64,000 nucleotides of DNA, from the NCBI RefSeq assembly GCF_902833045.1, contig NZ_CADFDU010000022.1, forward strand, positions 1 to 64,000. The letters are read 5' to 3'. Shown piece by piece: positions 27,825 through 40,944 of this stretch. Below the pieces are notes generated by a model. That model was not told the DNA's origin, made no database searches, and worked only from the letters and a program-made list of their open reading frames with translations. Position numbers and translations under genes: made by a program. This DNA is from Burkholderia sp. BCC0322 (lineage in GTDB: Bacteria; Pseudomonadota; Gammaproteobacteria; Burkholderiales; Burkholderiaceae). Each line of letters begins with the position of its first letter. Within the stretch, counting starts at the first letter, position 1.

Positions 27825-29138
27825 ATGCATGTAATCGTTCTCGGCGCCGGCGTGATCGGCGTCGCCACCGCGTGGCACCTGCGCGAAGCAGGCTGCGACG
27901 TCACCGTGATCGAGCGCGAGGCCGACGTCGCCCAGGCGACGAGCCTCGGCAACGCGGGCGTGATCGCCCCCGGCTACGTGACGCCGTGGGCCGCGCCCGG
28001 CATGCCCGGCAAGATCCTCAAGTACCTGTTCAAGCCCGCGTCGCCGCTGATCTTCAGGCCCACGCTCGACGCCGCGCAGTGGCGCTGGATCGCACGCTGG
28101 CTGCGCGAATGCGAATTCGAGCGGTTCCGCGTGAACAAGCAGCGGATGCAGCGCATCGCGTACTACAGCCGCGCATGCCTGCACGCGTTTCGCGACAGCC
28201 ATCCGTTCGACTACGGCGCGAGCCGCGGCTACCTGCAACTGCTGCGCGGCGCATTCGACGTCGAGATGGTGCAGCCCGCGCTGAAGGTACTGCGCGACGC
28301 GGGCATCGCGTTTCGCGAACTCGACGCGGCCGGCTGCACGGCGATCGAACCGGGCCTGCGCTGGGCGCGGCAGGCGCCCGTCGGCGGCATCTACCTGCCC
28401 GACGACGAAGCCGGCGACTGCGCGCGCTTCACGCGCGAGCTGCGGGCGCTGTGCGAAGCGAACGGCGTGACGTTCAGCTTTCGCACGCAGGTGCAGGCGC
28501 TCGACGTTGAAGCCGGCCGGGTGCGCGGCGTGCGGATCGTTGGTAATGGCGACGAGGATGACGGGCCGAATCCGCCCGCATCGAACCGCGGCGGCAAGCA
28601 CCGCGACGCGCGGCTCGCCGCCGATGCGATCGTCGTCGCGCTCGGCGTCGACAGCGCCGGCCTGCTGCGGCCGCTCGGCATCGATGTGCCGCTGTATCCG
28701 GTGAAGGGCTACTCGGCGACGCTCACCGTCGTCGACGACGAGAAAGCACCGCGCGCCGCGCTGATGGACGAATCGCTGAAGACGGCGATCACGCGTTTCG
28801 GCCCGACGTTGCGCGTCGCGGGTACCGCGGAACTCGGCAACCGGCGCGCAGCGCTGCGACGGCAGGCGCTCGATACGCTGATGAAGGTGCTCGACGACTG
28901 GTTCCCCCACGCGGCCGACCGCACGTCGGCGCGCTTCTGGGTCGGCCGCCGGCCGATGACGCCTGACGGGCCGCCGCTGCTCGGCGCGAGCGGGATCGAC
29001 GGGCTCTGGCTCAACGTCGGCCACGGCTCGACCGGCTGGGCGATGTCGATGGGATCGGGGAAGGTGTTGGCGGATCTCGTTACAGGACGAGATCCGGAAA
29101 TCGATCTGTCGGGATTGACGCTCGCGCGCTACGGATAG
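27825..29138 (+). CDS. DadA-like FAD-dependent D-amino acid dehydrogenase
   Basis: 437 residues, DAO family. The FAD loop is MHVIVLGAGVIGVATAWHLR, then NAGVIAPGYVTPWAAPGMP, GRRPMTPDGPPLLG and the C-terminal NVGHGSTGWAMSMGSG. These match DadA, which oxidises D-amino acids to 2-oxo acids and passes electrons to the quinone pool. The internal region about 235-255 has an extra Gly/Asn/Asp-rich insertion. The sequence differs clearly from the main Burkholderia DadA I recall, so this is probably a paralogue; no alanine racemase is nearby. Confidence 0.85.
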   Translation: MHVIVLGAGVIGVATAWHLREAGCDVTVIEREADVAQATSLGNAGVIAPGYVTPWAAPGMPGKILKYLFKPASPLIFRPTLDAAQWRWIARWLRECEFERFRVNKQRMQRIAYYSRACLHAFRDSHPFDYGASRGYLQLLRGAFDVEMVQPALKVLRDAGIAFRELDAAGCTAIEPGLRWARQAPVGGIYLPDDEAGDCARFTRELRALCEANGVTFSFRTQVQALDVEAGRVRGVRIVGNGDEDDGPNPPASNRGGKHRDARLAADAIVVALGVDSAGLLRPLGIDVPLYPVKGYSATLTVVDDEKAPRAALMDESLKTAITRFGPTLRVAGTAELGNRRAALRRQALDTLMKVLDDWFPHAADRTSARFWVGRRPMTPDGPPLLGASGIDGLWLNVGHGSTGWAMSMGSGKVLADLVTGRDPEIDLSGLTLARYG

Positions 29139-29239
29139 CAGGCTGGAGGTTGCGCGATGTCGCCGCAGCAATGCAGCGGCAGCCCGCACGCGGCATGGCA
29201 ACGACGGCGGCCCGCCTGTGCAGGCCTCCCCGGGACGGC

Positions 29240-29806
29240 TCAATCCGCCGCCTCTCCGCCCGCCCGCGCAATCGGCGCCGACACGATCGGCCGATGCGAC
29301 ACGCCTTCGTGCGACAACCGGCTTTCAAACAGCGTAAGCGCATCGAACCGCAGCGCGACCGTCCGCTTCACCGCACCGCCGTGCGCCGGCTGTCCGACCG
29401 CATCGTGCGGCAGCCGTGCGAGTGTCACGTGCGGGCGGAACGGCCGCCGGTCAGCCGGCACGCCGAGCTCGCGCAGCTTCGCCGACAGCGCGACATTCAA
29501 CGCGGCACACGCGGGCTCGGCGGCCAGTTCCGCGACGATCAGCCGCGCGCGCGGCAGGCTCGGCCACCACGCGATCCGTTCGACCGGCATCAACGGCAGC
29601 GCATGCGCGGCCGCGAGCGCCGGCAGGCATGCGGCCAGCTCGTCGCAGCGCACCCGCTCGATCGCGCCAACGAACGCGAGCGTCACATGCAGTTGCGCGG
29701 GCAGCGAACGCCGTGCGCCCCGGGTAACCGGCAACGCGTGCAGCGCGTCGCGCGATGCCGCATCGGGCATCAGCGCGACGAACACGCGCAGCCGGTCGCC
29801 GTTCAT
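29240..29806 (-). CDS. thpR: RNA 2',3'-cyclic phosphodiesterase ThpR (LigT)
   Basis: 188 residues of the 2H phosphoesterase superfamily. The two HxTx motifs are HVTLAFVG (His40) and HVTLARL (His126). Family members hydrolyse 2',3'-cyclic phosphates to 2'-phosphates or ligate tRNA half-molecules in vitro. The start overlaps the AGCS stop as ATGA, an odd partner for an RNA enzyme. Confidence 0.9.
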   Translation of the reverse strand: MNGDRLRVFVALMPDAASRDALHALPVTRGARRSLPAQLHVTLAFVGAIERVRCDELAACLPALAAAHALPLMPVERIAWWPSLPRARLIVAELAAEPACAALNVALSAKLRELGVPADRRPFRPHVTLARLPHDAVGQPAHGGAVKRTVALRFDALTLFESRLSHEGVSHRPIVSAPIARAGGEAAD

Positions 29807-31293
29807 GACTCGCGCACCACCGCGCGAGGCACGCTCTCGGCATCGGCCGCGGCCGGACGCTGCGGCAGCGGACCATGCTCGCCCCACACGTCGGCCGGCA
29901 GCACGTTCGCGAGTTCCGGAATCGTGTTGCGCGTGAACACCGGATCGGCAACGCCTGCCGCGCGCTGACGGCGATAGTCGCGCCATGCCGCGTGCGCGTA
30001 CTTGCCGAGCGCGAGGATCGCGATCAGGTTGATGATCGCCATCAGCCCCATGCTCGTATCGGCCATCGCCCACACGAGCGGCAATTGCCCGACGCTGCCG
30101 AACATCACCATCGCGAGCACCGCGACGCGGAACAGCAGCAGCACGCCGCGCCGCTTCGTGATGAACTCGACGTTGCCTTCCGCATACGCGTAGTTGCCGA
30201 TCACCGACGAGTACGCGAAGAAGAAGATCGCGAAGGCCATGTAGATGCCGCCCCAGTCGCCGACGTGGCTCGCGATCGAGCGCTGGGTGAGCGCCGCGCC
30301 TTCCATGCCGGTGCCCAGTTCGTACTGGCCCGACAGCAGGATCACGAAGGCGGTGGCGCTGCAGATCACGATCGTGTCGACGAACACGCCGAGCATCTGG
30401 ATCAGCCCCTGCACGACCGGATGCCGCGTGCTGGCGGTTGCCGCCGCATTCGGCGCGCTGCCCATGCCGGCCTCGTTCGAGAACAGCCCGCGCTTCACGC
30501 CCATCGCGACTGCCTGGCTGACCGCATAGCCCGTCAGGCCACCCGCCGCCTGCTCGAGACCAAACGCGCTCTTCACGATCAACGCGATCACGCCCGGCAC
30601 CATCGCGATGTGCGTCGCGACCGCGTAGACCGCGAGCGCGAGATAGCCGATCGCCATCAGCGGCACGATCACCTGCGCAACTGCCGCGATCCGGCGAATC
30701 CCTCCGAAGATGATCGGCGCGGTCAGCAGCACGAGCCCGAGACCTACCGTCGCGCGGCTCCAGCCGAACGACGTGTCGAACGCATCGGCGATCGCGTTGG
30801 CCTGCACCGCGTTGAACACGAAGCCGAACGCGAGGATCAGCGACAGCGAGAACAGCACGCCGAAGCCGCGCGAGCGCAGGCCCGTCTGGATGTAGTACGC
30901 GGGGCCGCCGCGATAGCTGCCGTCCTGATGCGACACCTTGAAGATCTGCGCGAGCGTCGCCTCGACGAACGCGGACGACATCCCGACGAGCGCCGTCATC
31001 CACATCCAGAAGATCGCGCCCGGGCCGCCGACGGTCAGCGCGACCGCGACGCCGGCGATGTTGCCGGTGCCGACGCGGCTCGCGAGCCCGGTCGCGAACG
31101 CCTGGAACGACGAGATGCTGCCCGGCTCGCCCTTGCTGCCGACCAGCTTGATGCTGAGCAACAGCGCCTTCAGCTGGATCATCCGGAACCGCACCGTGAA
31201 CCACGCGCCCACGCCGAGCAGCAGCGCGATCAGCACGTAGTTCCACAGCACGCCGTTGACGGCGTCGATCAGCCCTTGCACGAATGCTTCCAT
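29803..31293 (-). CDS. AGCS-family sodium:alanine/glycine symporter
   Basis: 496 residues, about 11 membrane helices. The family blocks QAFATGLASRVGTGNIAGVAVAL, GGPGAIFWMW and FSNEAGMGSAPNAAA are all present. It imports alanine or glycine with sodium. The ribosome site AAGGA precedes the ATG at 31293. It is convergent with the DadA-like gene, with thpR between them. Confidence 0.92.
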   Translation of the reverse strand: MEAFVQGLIDAVNGVLWNYVLIALLLGVGAWFTVRFRMIQLKALLLSIKLVGSKGEPGSISSFQAFATGLASRVGTGNIAGVAVALTVGGPGAIFWMWMTALVGMSSAFVEATLAQIFKVSHQDGSYRGGPAYYIQTGLRSRGFGVLFSLSLILAFGFVFNAVQANAIADAFDTSFGWSRATVGLGLVLLTAPIIFGGIRRIAAVAQVIVPLMAIGYLALAVYAVATHIAMVPGVIALIVKSAFGLEQAAGGLTGYAVSQAVAMGVKRGLFSNEAGMGSAPNAAATASTRHPVVQGLIQMLGVFVDTIVICSATAFVILLSGQYELGTGMEGAALTQRSIASHVGDWGGIYMAFAIFFFAYSSVIGNYAYAEGNVEFITKRRGVLLLFRVAVLAMVMFGSVGQLPLVWAMADTSMGLMAIINLIAILALGKYAHAAWRDYRRQRAAGVADPVFTRNTIPELANVLPADVWGEHGPLPQRPAAADAESVPRAVVRES

Positions 31294-31831
31294 CCAGAGT
31301 CCTTGTAAATAGGGTCGGTCATGTGCGGCCGCCGCGGACGCGGCCTGAAAGGCGACATGATATGACAGTTCTCAAGGATCATTACAAAATGAAAGGATTC
31401 GGTGTCATGACAAATCACGGGGCCGATCTCTCCTGATCAGATGCGTCAACACGCCCCCGTCACCTTGGGCAATCTCCCGTGACTGTTTGACACATTGCTC
31501 AGTCAACAGGACACGCAGAGAAAAGTGTTTCCGTATTTCGACTTTTCTCGGCGCTTACCCGAACGATATACATCGGTCGCCGATCGGTCGACCGACCACG
31601 CGTCCTCCGCATCCCCACGTCCCGCGCCGGCGCCCGGCTAATTTCGAGACAAGGGAGCGCGGTCGCATGCTCTCGGGAATCTGTTTTGACTTCGCTTCCT
31701 AGAAGCGTTCCGGATGATTCCCCATGAATACGTGCCGAACGAACTCCTTGCAGATAGCATAAAAAAACATAACCGTCTCATTCTCAGGCATGCGAATCAA
31801 TCATCGAAATCACCACTGCACGGGATATGAA
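31294..31831. other. Lower-GC gene-free region upstream of the colicin M-like gene
   Basis: 538 bases without a gene I can support. The first ~80 bases are the AGCS leader. Further on are an imperfect inverted repeat CTGTTTGAC (31483-31491) / GTCAACAG (31502-31509), a perfect 9-base inverted repeat GAGAAAAGT (31518-31526) / ACTTTTCTC (31541-31549), and a run of seven A before the next gene. Base composition falls here and stays low to about 33430, consistent with acquired DNA. Confidence 0.55.
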
Positions 31832-32050
31832 ATGACGAAGCATAACCATTTGAAACAGACAAGCCACGCCTCTGAAGAAAAACAACAGCCTTTGATGCGA
31901 CGACGTCTTCTGGTCGCGTCAACCATGCTTCCGTTTGGCACGTTGCTGAAGCACGCGACGGCCATGGCTCAGAACAACGTCCTCCCACCCATCGAGATCA
32001 CGGCACCGAGGTGCCCGACTTTAATTTTGGTGATTTCGGCATCAAGGTAA
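31832..32050 (+). pseudogene. Signal-peptide fragment of a frameshifted colicin M-like protein
   Basis: From the ATG at 31832 (MTKHNHLKQ) the frame encodes a polar N-region, then LMRRRLLVASTMLPF...ATAMAQ, a twin-arginine-like or Sec signal ending in AMAQ, and then NNVLPPIEITAPR. After that it reads 12 unrelated codons to a TAA at 32050. The true continuation, PDFNFGDFGIKV, is in the -1 frame. One missing G in an AGGG run at about 32009-32012 would restore a single protein reading ...TAPRVPDFNF.... A start at 31790 is also possible. Confidence 0.65.
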
Positions 32051-32964
32051 ACGAAATTCCTGGCGCCAACCCCGGCACCGGAATGCCGGCACCTTCAATT
32101 TGCTTCAATCAGTATTGCACATCGAATTTCATGTTGCTGTTTGCAAACACGGGCAACATGATCCGTGCCACCGAGATGTTTCTCAAACATCTCCAAGTCT
32201 TCGGGGGCAACGACACAAAATTCTGGCGTAATCAATTAATACGGGTGGGAGGCTTCACTCCTTGGTTGGCCATCGGTGGCTACAAACATTTTCCCGGTGC
32301 CAATCAGTACGGATTCAATTTCGAACCAGGAACATATGCAAACATCACTGCGCTATTTGGTAGCTATATCGGACAATCAAGCAGCATCCCGCCAACAAGC
32401 ACATTCGCGTCGTACGGCAATCCGCTGATGTTCGTCGAAGCACTCAATCATTGGATACACGGAGACGGAACTCAACGAACCGTTCATATTGAATCACTCA
32501 ACTTGAAGATGAGCATCAGCAATTTCTCGGAAATATCGAGAGCCATTGAAAATCCCGGATACGGCCCCGGCATCTACTCGTTCGACACCGGTTTCAGCAC
32601 CAACATCTTCAATCACGGGAGAAAGGATCTCTGGAGCGCCGCAGTCTTTGGGCGAGTATCCGGCAGGGTACGTGGCACGCTTGAAATGCTGGAGGACGAT
32701 ACATATCGATTCGTCGGTTACTACTCACTCAATCCCGACAAGTTCGATGCAGATCCTTCAAACCGACCGTTTCTGCAGGAGGCTGCGACGACGTTCCTGT
32801 CCAAGCTCGGCGCCACCTTGGGACATAAGGACTATCAAATCAACTTTTTCGGTGAAAAAAGTCTCACGTTCTCTGGCCAACGACCTGTCAAGAATGCCGG
32901 TACACGCCCCCCGCAGGCGGTCCATAGGCCGTCGTTCGGTGGACTGATGCGACCGACTCGCTAG
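32011..32964 (+). CDS. Colicin M-like lipid II-degrading bacteriocin domain (frameshifted gene)
   Basis: 317 codons from the GTG at 32011; more likely the main part of the gene starting at 31832. Residues ~144-292 align by eye with colicin M: ALNHWIHGDGTQRTVHI against ALAHYLWGNGAERSVNI, GRVSGRVRGTLEM against GNITLKTEGTLTI, and GATLGHKDYQINFFGEKSL against GAMFSGKEYQILLPGEIHI. Colicin M cleaves undecaprenyl-PP-sugar bonds in the periplasm. In the catalytic loop the colicin M pattern D-K-Y-D...H-R becomes Asp243-Lys-Phe245-Asp246...Asn251-Arg252, one residue shorter. The N-terminal half shows no homology I can name. Codon use and GC differ from the core genes. The next gene looks like its immunity protein. 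Confidence 0.78.
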   Translation: MPDFNFGDFGIKVNEIPGANPGTGMPAPSICFNQYCTSNFMLLFANTGNMIRATEMFLKHLQVFGGNDTKFWRNQLIRVGGFTPWLAIGGYKHFPGANQYGFNFEPGTYANITALFGSYIGQSSSIPPTSTFASYGNPLMFVEALNHWIHGDGTQRTVHIESLNLKMSISNFSEISRAIENPGYGPGIYSFDTGFSTNIFNHGRKDLWSAAVFGRVSGRVRGTLEMLEDDTYRFVGYYSLNPDKFDADPSNRPFLQEAATTFLSKLGATLGHKDYQINFFGEKSLTFSGQRPVKNAGTRPPQAVHRPSFGGLMRPTR

Positions 32965-33040
32965 CAGGCCCCGGGCGGCTCCGGAAATTCGACTGCCCGG
33001 GTCAACCCCGCATTTTATTCATACCCACAGTGAGCGCCTC

Positions 33041-33424
33041 ATGATTTCCAGAGTCATACGCGGAATCCTCCGGCTAGTTCTCTGGCTAGTTATCGCAGCG
33101 ATTGGCACCTATGCGCTACTGTTCGTCGTCGTTGCGACTTCCCGATATGAGCGGACCGAAGGCACTTGCCCTGACATGTCTCTCGATACGCTACGAAACA
33201 AGGTCCTGCTACGTCTCGAGGAACAAGGAATACCGATGGACAGCATCCGGTTCGACGGTGCGCCGCAGTATCACGCATGGAAACTGGGCATGTGGGAATT
33301 CCCGCTGCTCATTGAGGAAACTAGATACATCGCGATGATCGACTGCAACGAACAGCTTTCAAGCTATTGGCAAGTCAAAGATCAGCCAGTCGACAAAACC
33401 GGACAAGCTCACGATCGCCGATAA
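33041..33424 (+). CDS. Putative Cmi-like immunity protein, membrane-anchored
   Basis: 127 residues: one N-terminal membrane helix (about 9-33) followed by a ~90-residue domain predicted to be periplasmic, with just two cysteines, Cys43 and Cys102. The colicin M immunity protein Cmi has the same plan: about 117 residues, an N-terminal anchor, and a periplasmic domain closed by one disulfide near its two ends. The gene lies 76 bases after the colicin M-like gene on the same strand. Sequence identity to Cmi is low, so the call rests on architecture and position. It overlaps nothing and ends just before the gltD terminator. Confidence 0.55.
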   Translation: MISRVIRGILRLVLWLVIAAIGTYALLFVVVATSRYERTEGTCPDMSLDTLRNKVLLRLEEQGIPMDSIRFDGAPQYHAWKLGMWEFPLLIEETRYIAMIDCNEQLSSYWQVKDQPVDKTGQAHDRR

Positions 33425-33428
33425 CTTC

Positions 33429-33461
33429 AAAAAAAAACCGGGCGCCCTTTCGGACGCCCGG
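33429..33461 (-). terminator. Terminator of gltBD
   Basis: Stem CCGGGCG/CGCCCGG (33438-33444 with 33455-33461) followed on the minus strand by nine U. It ends the gltB-gltD transcript and also marks the edge of the accessory island. Confidence 0.85.
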
Positions 33462-33492
33462 TTCTCATCGAAACCCGCTCGCGCTATTCAGC

Positions 33493-34959
33493 TCAGCGCG
33501 GCAGTTCCGAATGCCCCATCAGGTACGCATCGACCGAGCGCGCGCACTGGCGGCCTTCGCGGATCGCCCACACCACGAGCGACTGGCCGCGGCGCATGTC
33601 GCCCGCCGCGAACACCTTGTCGACCGACGTGTAGTACGAACGATCGCCTTCGGTCGCCGCACGCGCATTGCCGCGCGCATCCTTCGCGACACCGAATGCC
33701 TCAAGCACGGGTGCCGCCGGCTGCGTGAAGCCCATCGCGAGCAGGACGAGGTCGGCCTTCATTTCGAATTCGGAGCCCGGCACCTCCTGCATCTTGCCGT
33801 CCTTCCACTCGACGCGCACCGCGATCAGCTTCTCGACCTTGCCGTTCTTGCCTTCGAGACGCTTCGTCGCGACTGCCCAGTCGCGCTCGCAACCTTCCTC
33901 GTGCGACGACGACGTGCGCAGCTTGATCGGCCAGTACGGCCACACGAGCGGCTTGTTTTCCTCTTCCGGCGGCTGCGGCAACAGCTCGAACTGCGTGACC
34001 TGCTTCGCGCCGTGACGGTTCGACGTGCCGACGCAGTCCGAACCCGTATCGCCGCCGCCGATCACGATCACGTGCTTGCCCTTCGCGAGCAACTGGTCGA
34101 CGAGCTTGTCGCCCGCGTTCACGCGGTTCTGCTGCGGCAGGAAGTCCATCGCGAAATGGACGCCCGCGAGCTCGCGGCCCGGCACCGGCAGGTCGCGCGG
34201 CGTTTCCGAACCGCCGGCGATCACGACCGCATCGAATTCTTCCTTCAGCGTGTCCGGCGAGATGGTTTCCTTCGCGAGACTGCCGATCGACTCCGGCAGC
34301 GGATCCTTGCCGATGAACACGCTGGTGCGGAACGTCACGCCTTCCGCTTCCATCTGGCGCATGCGGCGGTCGATCAGCCACTTCTCGAGCTTGAAGTCGG
34401 GAATGCCGTAGCGCAGCAGGCCGCCGACACGATCGTTCTTCTCGAACACCGTCACGTCGTGGCCCGCACGCGCGAGCTGCTGCGCCGCGGCGAGGCCCGC
34501 GGGGCCGGAGCCGACGACGGCAACCTTCTTGCCCGTCTTGTGTGCGGCCGGCTCAGGCTTCACCCAGCCTTCCGCCCATGCCTTGTCGATGATCGCGTGC
34601 TCGATCGACTTGATGCCGACCGGGTCGTCGTTGATCCCGAGCGTGCACGCCGCTTCGCACGGCGCCGGGCAGATGCGGCCCGTGAATTCCGGGAAGTTGT
34701 TGGTCGAGTGCAGGACTTCGATCGCCTGCTGCCAGTCCTGGCGGTAAACGAGATCGTTGAAGTCCGGAATGATGTTGTTGACCGGGCAGCCGTTGTTGCA
34801 GAACGGGATGCCGCAATCCATGCAGCGCGCGCCCTGGACCTTCGCGTCCGCGTCGGTCAGTGCCGCGACGAATTCCTTGTAGTGCTTCACGCGCGTGAGC
34901 GGTACTTCGTACGCCTCGTGGCGGCGTTCGAACTCCAGAAAACCGGTTGCCTTGCCCAT
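33493..34959 (-). CDS. gltD: Glutamate synthase small subunit GltD
   Basis: 488 residues. N-terminal cysteine clusters for [4Fe-4S] centres ([19 protein letters not shown] and [16 protein letters not shown]), FAD loop [21 protein letters not shown] and NADPH loop [17 protein letters not shown]. It passes electrons from NADPH to GltB. The start [12 protein letters not shown] at 34959 is used because the upstream frame encodes non-homologous sequence. It follows gltB by 85 bases. Confidence 0.96.
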   Translation of the reverse strand: MGKATGFLEFERRHEAYEVPLTRVKHYKEFVAALTDADAKVQGARCMDCGIPFCNNGCPVNNIIPDFNDLVYRQDWQQAIEVLHSTNNFPEFTGRICPAPCEAACTLGINDDPVGIKSIEHAIIDKAWAEGWVKPEPAAHKTGKKVAVVGSGPAGLAAAQQLARAGHDVTVFEKNDRVGGLLRYGIPDFKLEKWLIDRRMRQMEAEGVTFRTSVFIGKDPLPESIGSLAKETISPDTLKEEFDAVVIAGGSETPRDLPVPGRELAGVHFAMDFLPQQNRVNAGDKLVDQLLAKGKHVIVIGGGDTGSDCVGTSNRHGAKQVTQFELLPQPPEEENKPLVWPYWPIKLRTSSSHEEGCERDWAVATKRLEGKNGKVEKLIAVRVEWKDGKMQEVPGSEFEMKADLVLLAMGFTQPAAPVLEAFGVAKDARGNARAATEGDRSYYTSVDKVFAAGDMRRGQSLVVWAIREGRQCARSVDAYLMGHSELPR

Positions 34960-35044
34960 AAGGTGCTCTTCTGTTCGGTATGTCGGGTGGGGGAGCCGCG
35001 CGCGGCAATCATGCGCGCGCGGCATTCGCTATGTCGTTCGTCGC

Positions 35045-39748
<4,704 letters not shown>

Positions 39749-39878
39749 GGGGACACCGTCGTAAAGGGGGCCTGGAGGCCGTTGAACCATTTTCTTGTTG
39801 CCGTCGATCCCGCTCCCGACGGGAGACGGCGCGGCCGACGGTGGATGGGCATGCTTCGCCCGGGCCACCGGAATTCGG

Positions 39879-39908
39879 AATATACGCGACGAATCAAAGG
39901 AATAGCAA
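39879..39908 (-). promoter_or_regulatory. Candidate gltB promoter
   Basis: TTGCTA and TATATT with an 18-base spacer on the minus strand, about 130 bases before gltB, in an AT-rich stretch that stands out from its surroundings. Confidence 0.45.
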
Positions 39909-39920
39909 CAAAAACCGCTT

Positions 39921-39971
39921 GATCGAACCCCAATTAAATGGATGCTTCGATCTGGTGCCGTTTTATTGGGG
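39921..39971. repeat. Nested inverted repeats between gltB and the transposase-like gene
   Basis: GATCGAA (39921-39927) pairs with TTCGATC (39946-39952), and CCCCAAT (39928-39934) pairs with ATTGGGG (39965-39971). The two pairs interlock rather than nest cleanly. They may be regulator sites for gltB or remnants of REP-like sequence linked to the adjacent RayT-type gene. Confidence 0.5.
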
Positions 39972-39988
39972 TCGTATCGTTTTGGTGC

Positions 39989-40016
39989 AAAAAAGAAGCG
40001 GCGCCCGCAGCGCCGC
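39989..40016 (-). terminator. Terminator after the transposase-like gene
   Basis: GCGGCGC/GCGCCGC stem (39998-40004 with 40010-40016) followed on the minus strand by TTCTTTTTT. It separates this gene from gltB. Confidence 0.75.
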
Positions 40017-40037
40017 CTCTCGGCTGCCGCTCCCGCG

Positions 40038-40751
40038 TTACTGCTGGATCGGCGGCGTGTTTTCACGCACCTTTCTGGGGCGTCCGCGCGGCAGCGGCGA
40101 TACGCGCCGGTTCGCGGTGCGCGCCGCCCACTCGCGGTAATTCTCGCCGCCGAGTACCCAGCCCTTGAGCGTCGCCTGCTGCAACTGGTCGGCCTGCCGC
40201 TCGTCGAGCGGCTGCTCGCACAGCTCCTTGTACGCACGCTGGCGGTCGAACGGCGTGTTGCCGAGCGCCCAGTAGAGCGGATGGTCGGTGATCAGGCTGT
40301 CGACGGTGAGCCCGACGTGATGCCGGTAGCTCGACCAGCGATAGGCCTCGGGCGTCGCGACGAGCTGCGAGCGCACCGGGCTCATCTCGACCACGCGACT
40401 CGCGAGCAGGAAATAGCGCTCGCCTTCGATCACGGTCGCGCGATAGCGGCCTTCCCACAGGGTGCCGCGCCGCGAATAGCGCCGGTTGAAATGCGCAACG
40501 TAGCGGCGACCGACGGCCTGCATCGCCTTCGGCAGGCTCGCCTCGTCGCTCGGGGTCACGAGAAGTTGCACCTGGCGCGGCAGCAGCACATAGGCATGCA
40601 CCGACAGGTGGTGATCGCGCGCGGCGGCCTTCAGGCAGTCGATGAAGAGTTCGTAGTCCTGGTCGTCGACGAACGCGGGTTGCTGATCCAGGCCGCGCAG
40701 TATCACGTGCTGCGGCTGGTCGGGAACGTAGAGTCGTGCTAACCGTGCCAT
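40038..40751 (-). CDS. REP-associated tyrosine transposase-like protein, active site lost
   Basis: 237 residues, Y1/IS200-like fold of the RayT group. The backbone is well kept: [27 protein letters not shown] and [10 protein letters not shown]. The metal-binding HUH motif (normally NHVHLL) reads RQVQLL (Gln60-Val-Gln62), and the catalytic Tyr of the RYIELNPVR helix is Val120 (RVVEMSPVR). The frame is otherwise intact, with a C-terminal extension ending in a basic RGRPRKV segment that resembles an AT-hook. This points to a domesticated DNA/RNA-binding protein rather than a decaying transposase. Confidence 0.88.
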   Translation of the reverse strand: MARLARLYVPDQPQHVILRGLDQQPAFVDDQDYELFIDCLKAAARDHHLSVHAYVLLPRQVQLLVTPSDEASLPKAMQAVGRRYVAHFNRRYSRRGTLWEGRYRATVIEGERYFLLASRVVEMSPVRSQLVATPEAYRWSSYRHHVGLTVDSLITDHPLYWALGNTPFDRQRAYKELCEQPLDERQADQLQQATLKGWVLGGENYREWAARTANRRVSPLPRGRPRKVRENTPPIQQ

Positions 40752-40886
40752 GCTGAATGTCCGTTTGAACGCGTTAGGAAATACCCGGAGGTCCGAAAGT
40801 GCGCACCTACGTAGAATGCCCGTCCTATCGGTGCGCGAATGCGTACGGTCGTACTAATCCTAGGGTGAAAACTCTAACTTACGAGC

Positions 40887-40916
40887 TTGTTTGGTTTTAA
40901 ACGCAGTCGTCATAAT
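40887..40916 (+). promoter_or_regulatory. Candidate ompW promoter
   Basis: TTGTTT and CATAAT separated by 18 bases, ending about 28 bases before the ompW start codon. Confidence 0.4.
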
Positions 40917-40944
40917 GAGCACGCCTTAGATCGGAGGAGACACA

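Noticed and set aside
27825-29138. Naming this gene dadA
   Set aside because: The sequence differs from the main Burkholderia DadA as I recall it and lacks a racemase neighbour, so a paralogue with another substrate is more likely.
31483-31509. A LexA/SOS box before the colicin M-like gene
   Set aside because: The inverted repeat starts CTGT and ends ACAG, but the halves are too far apart for the CTGT-N8-ACAG site.
31487-31702. A 71-codon open frame in the island leader
   Set aside because: No ribosome site, no motif, and it runs across inverted repeats; treated as non-coding.
40038-40751. An active IS200-type transposase or insertion sequence
   Set aside because: HUH histidines and the catalytic tyrosine are both absent, and no IS ends or target duplications were seen.
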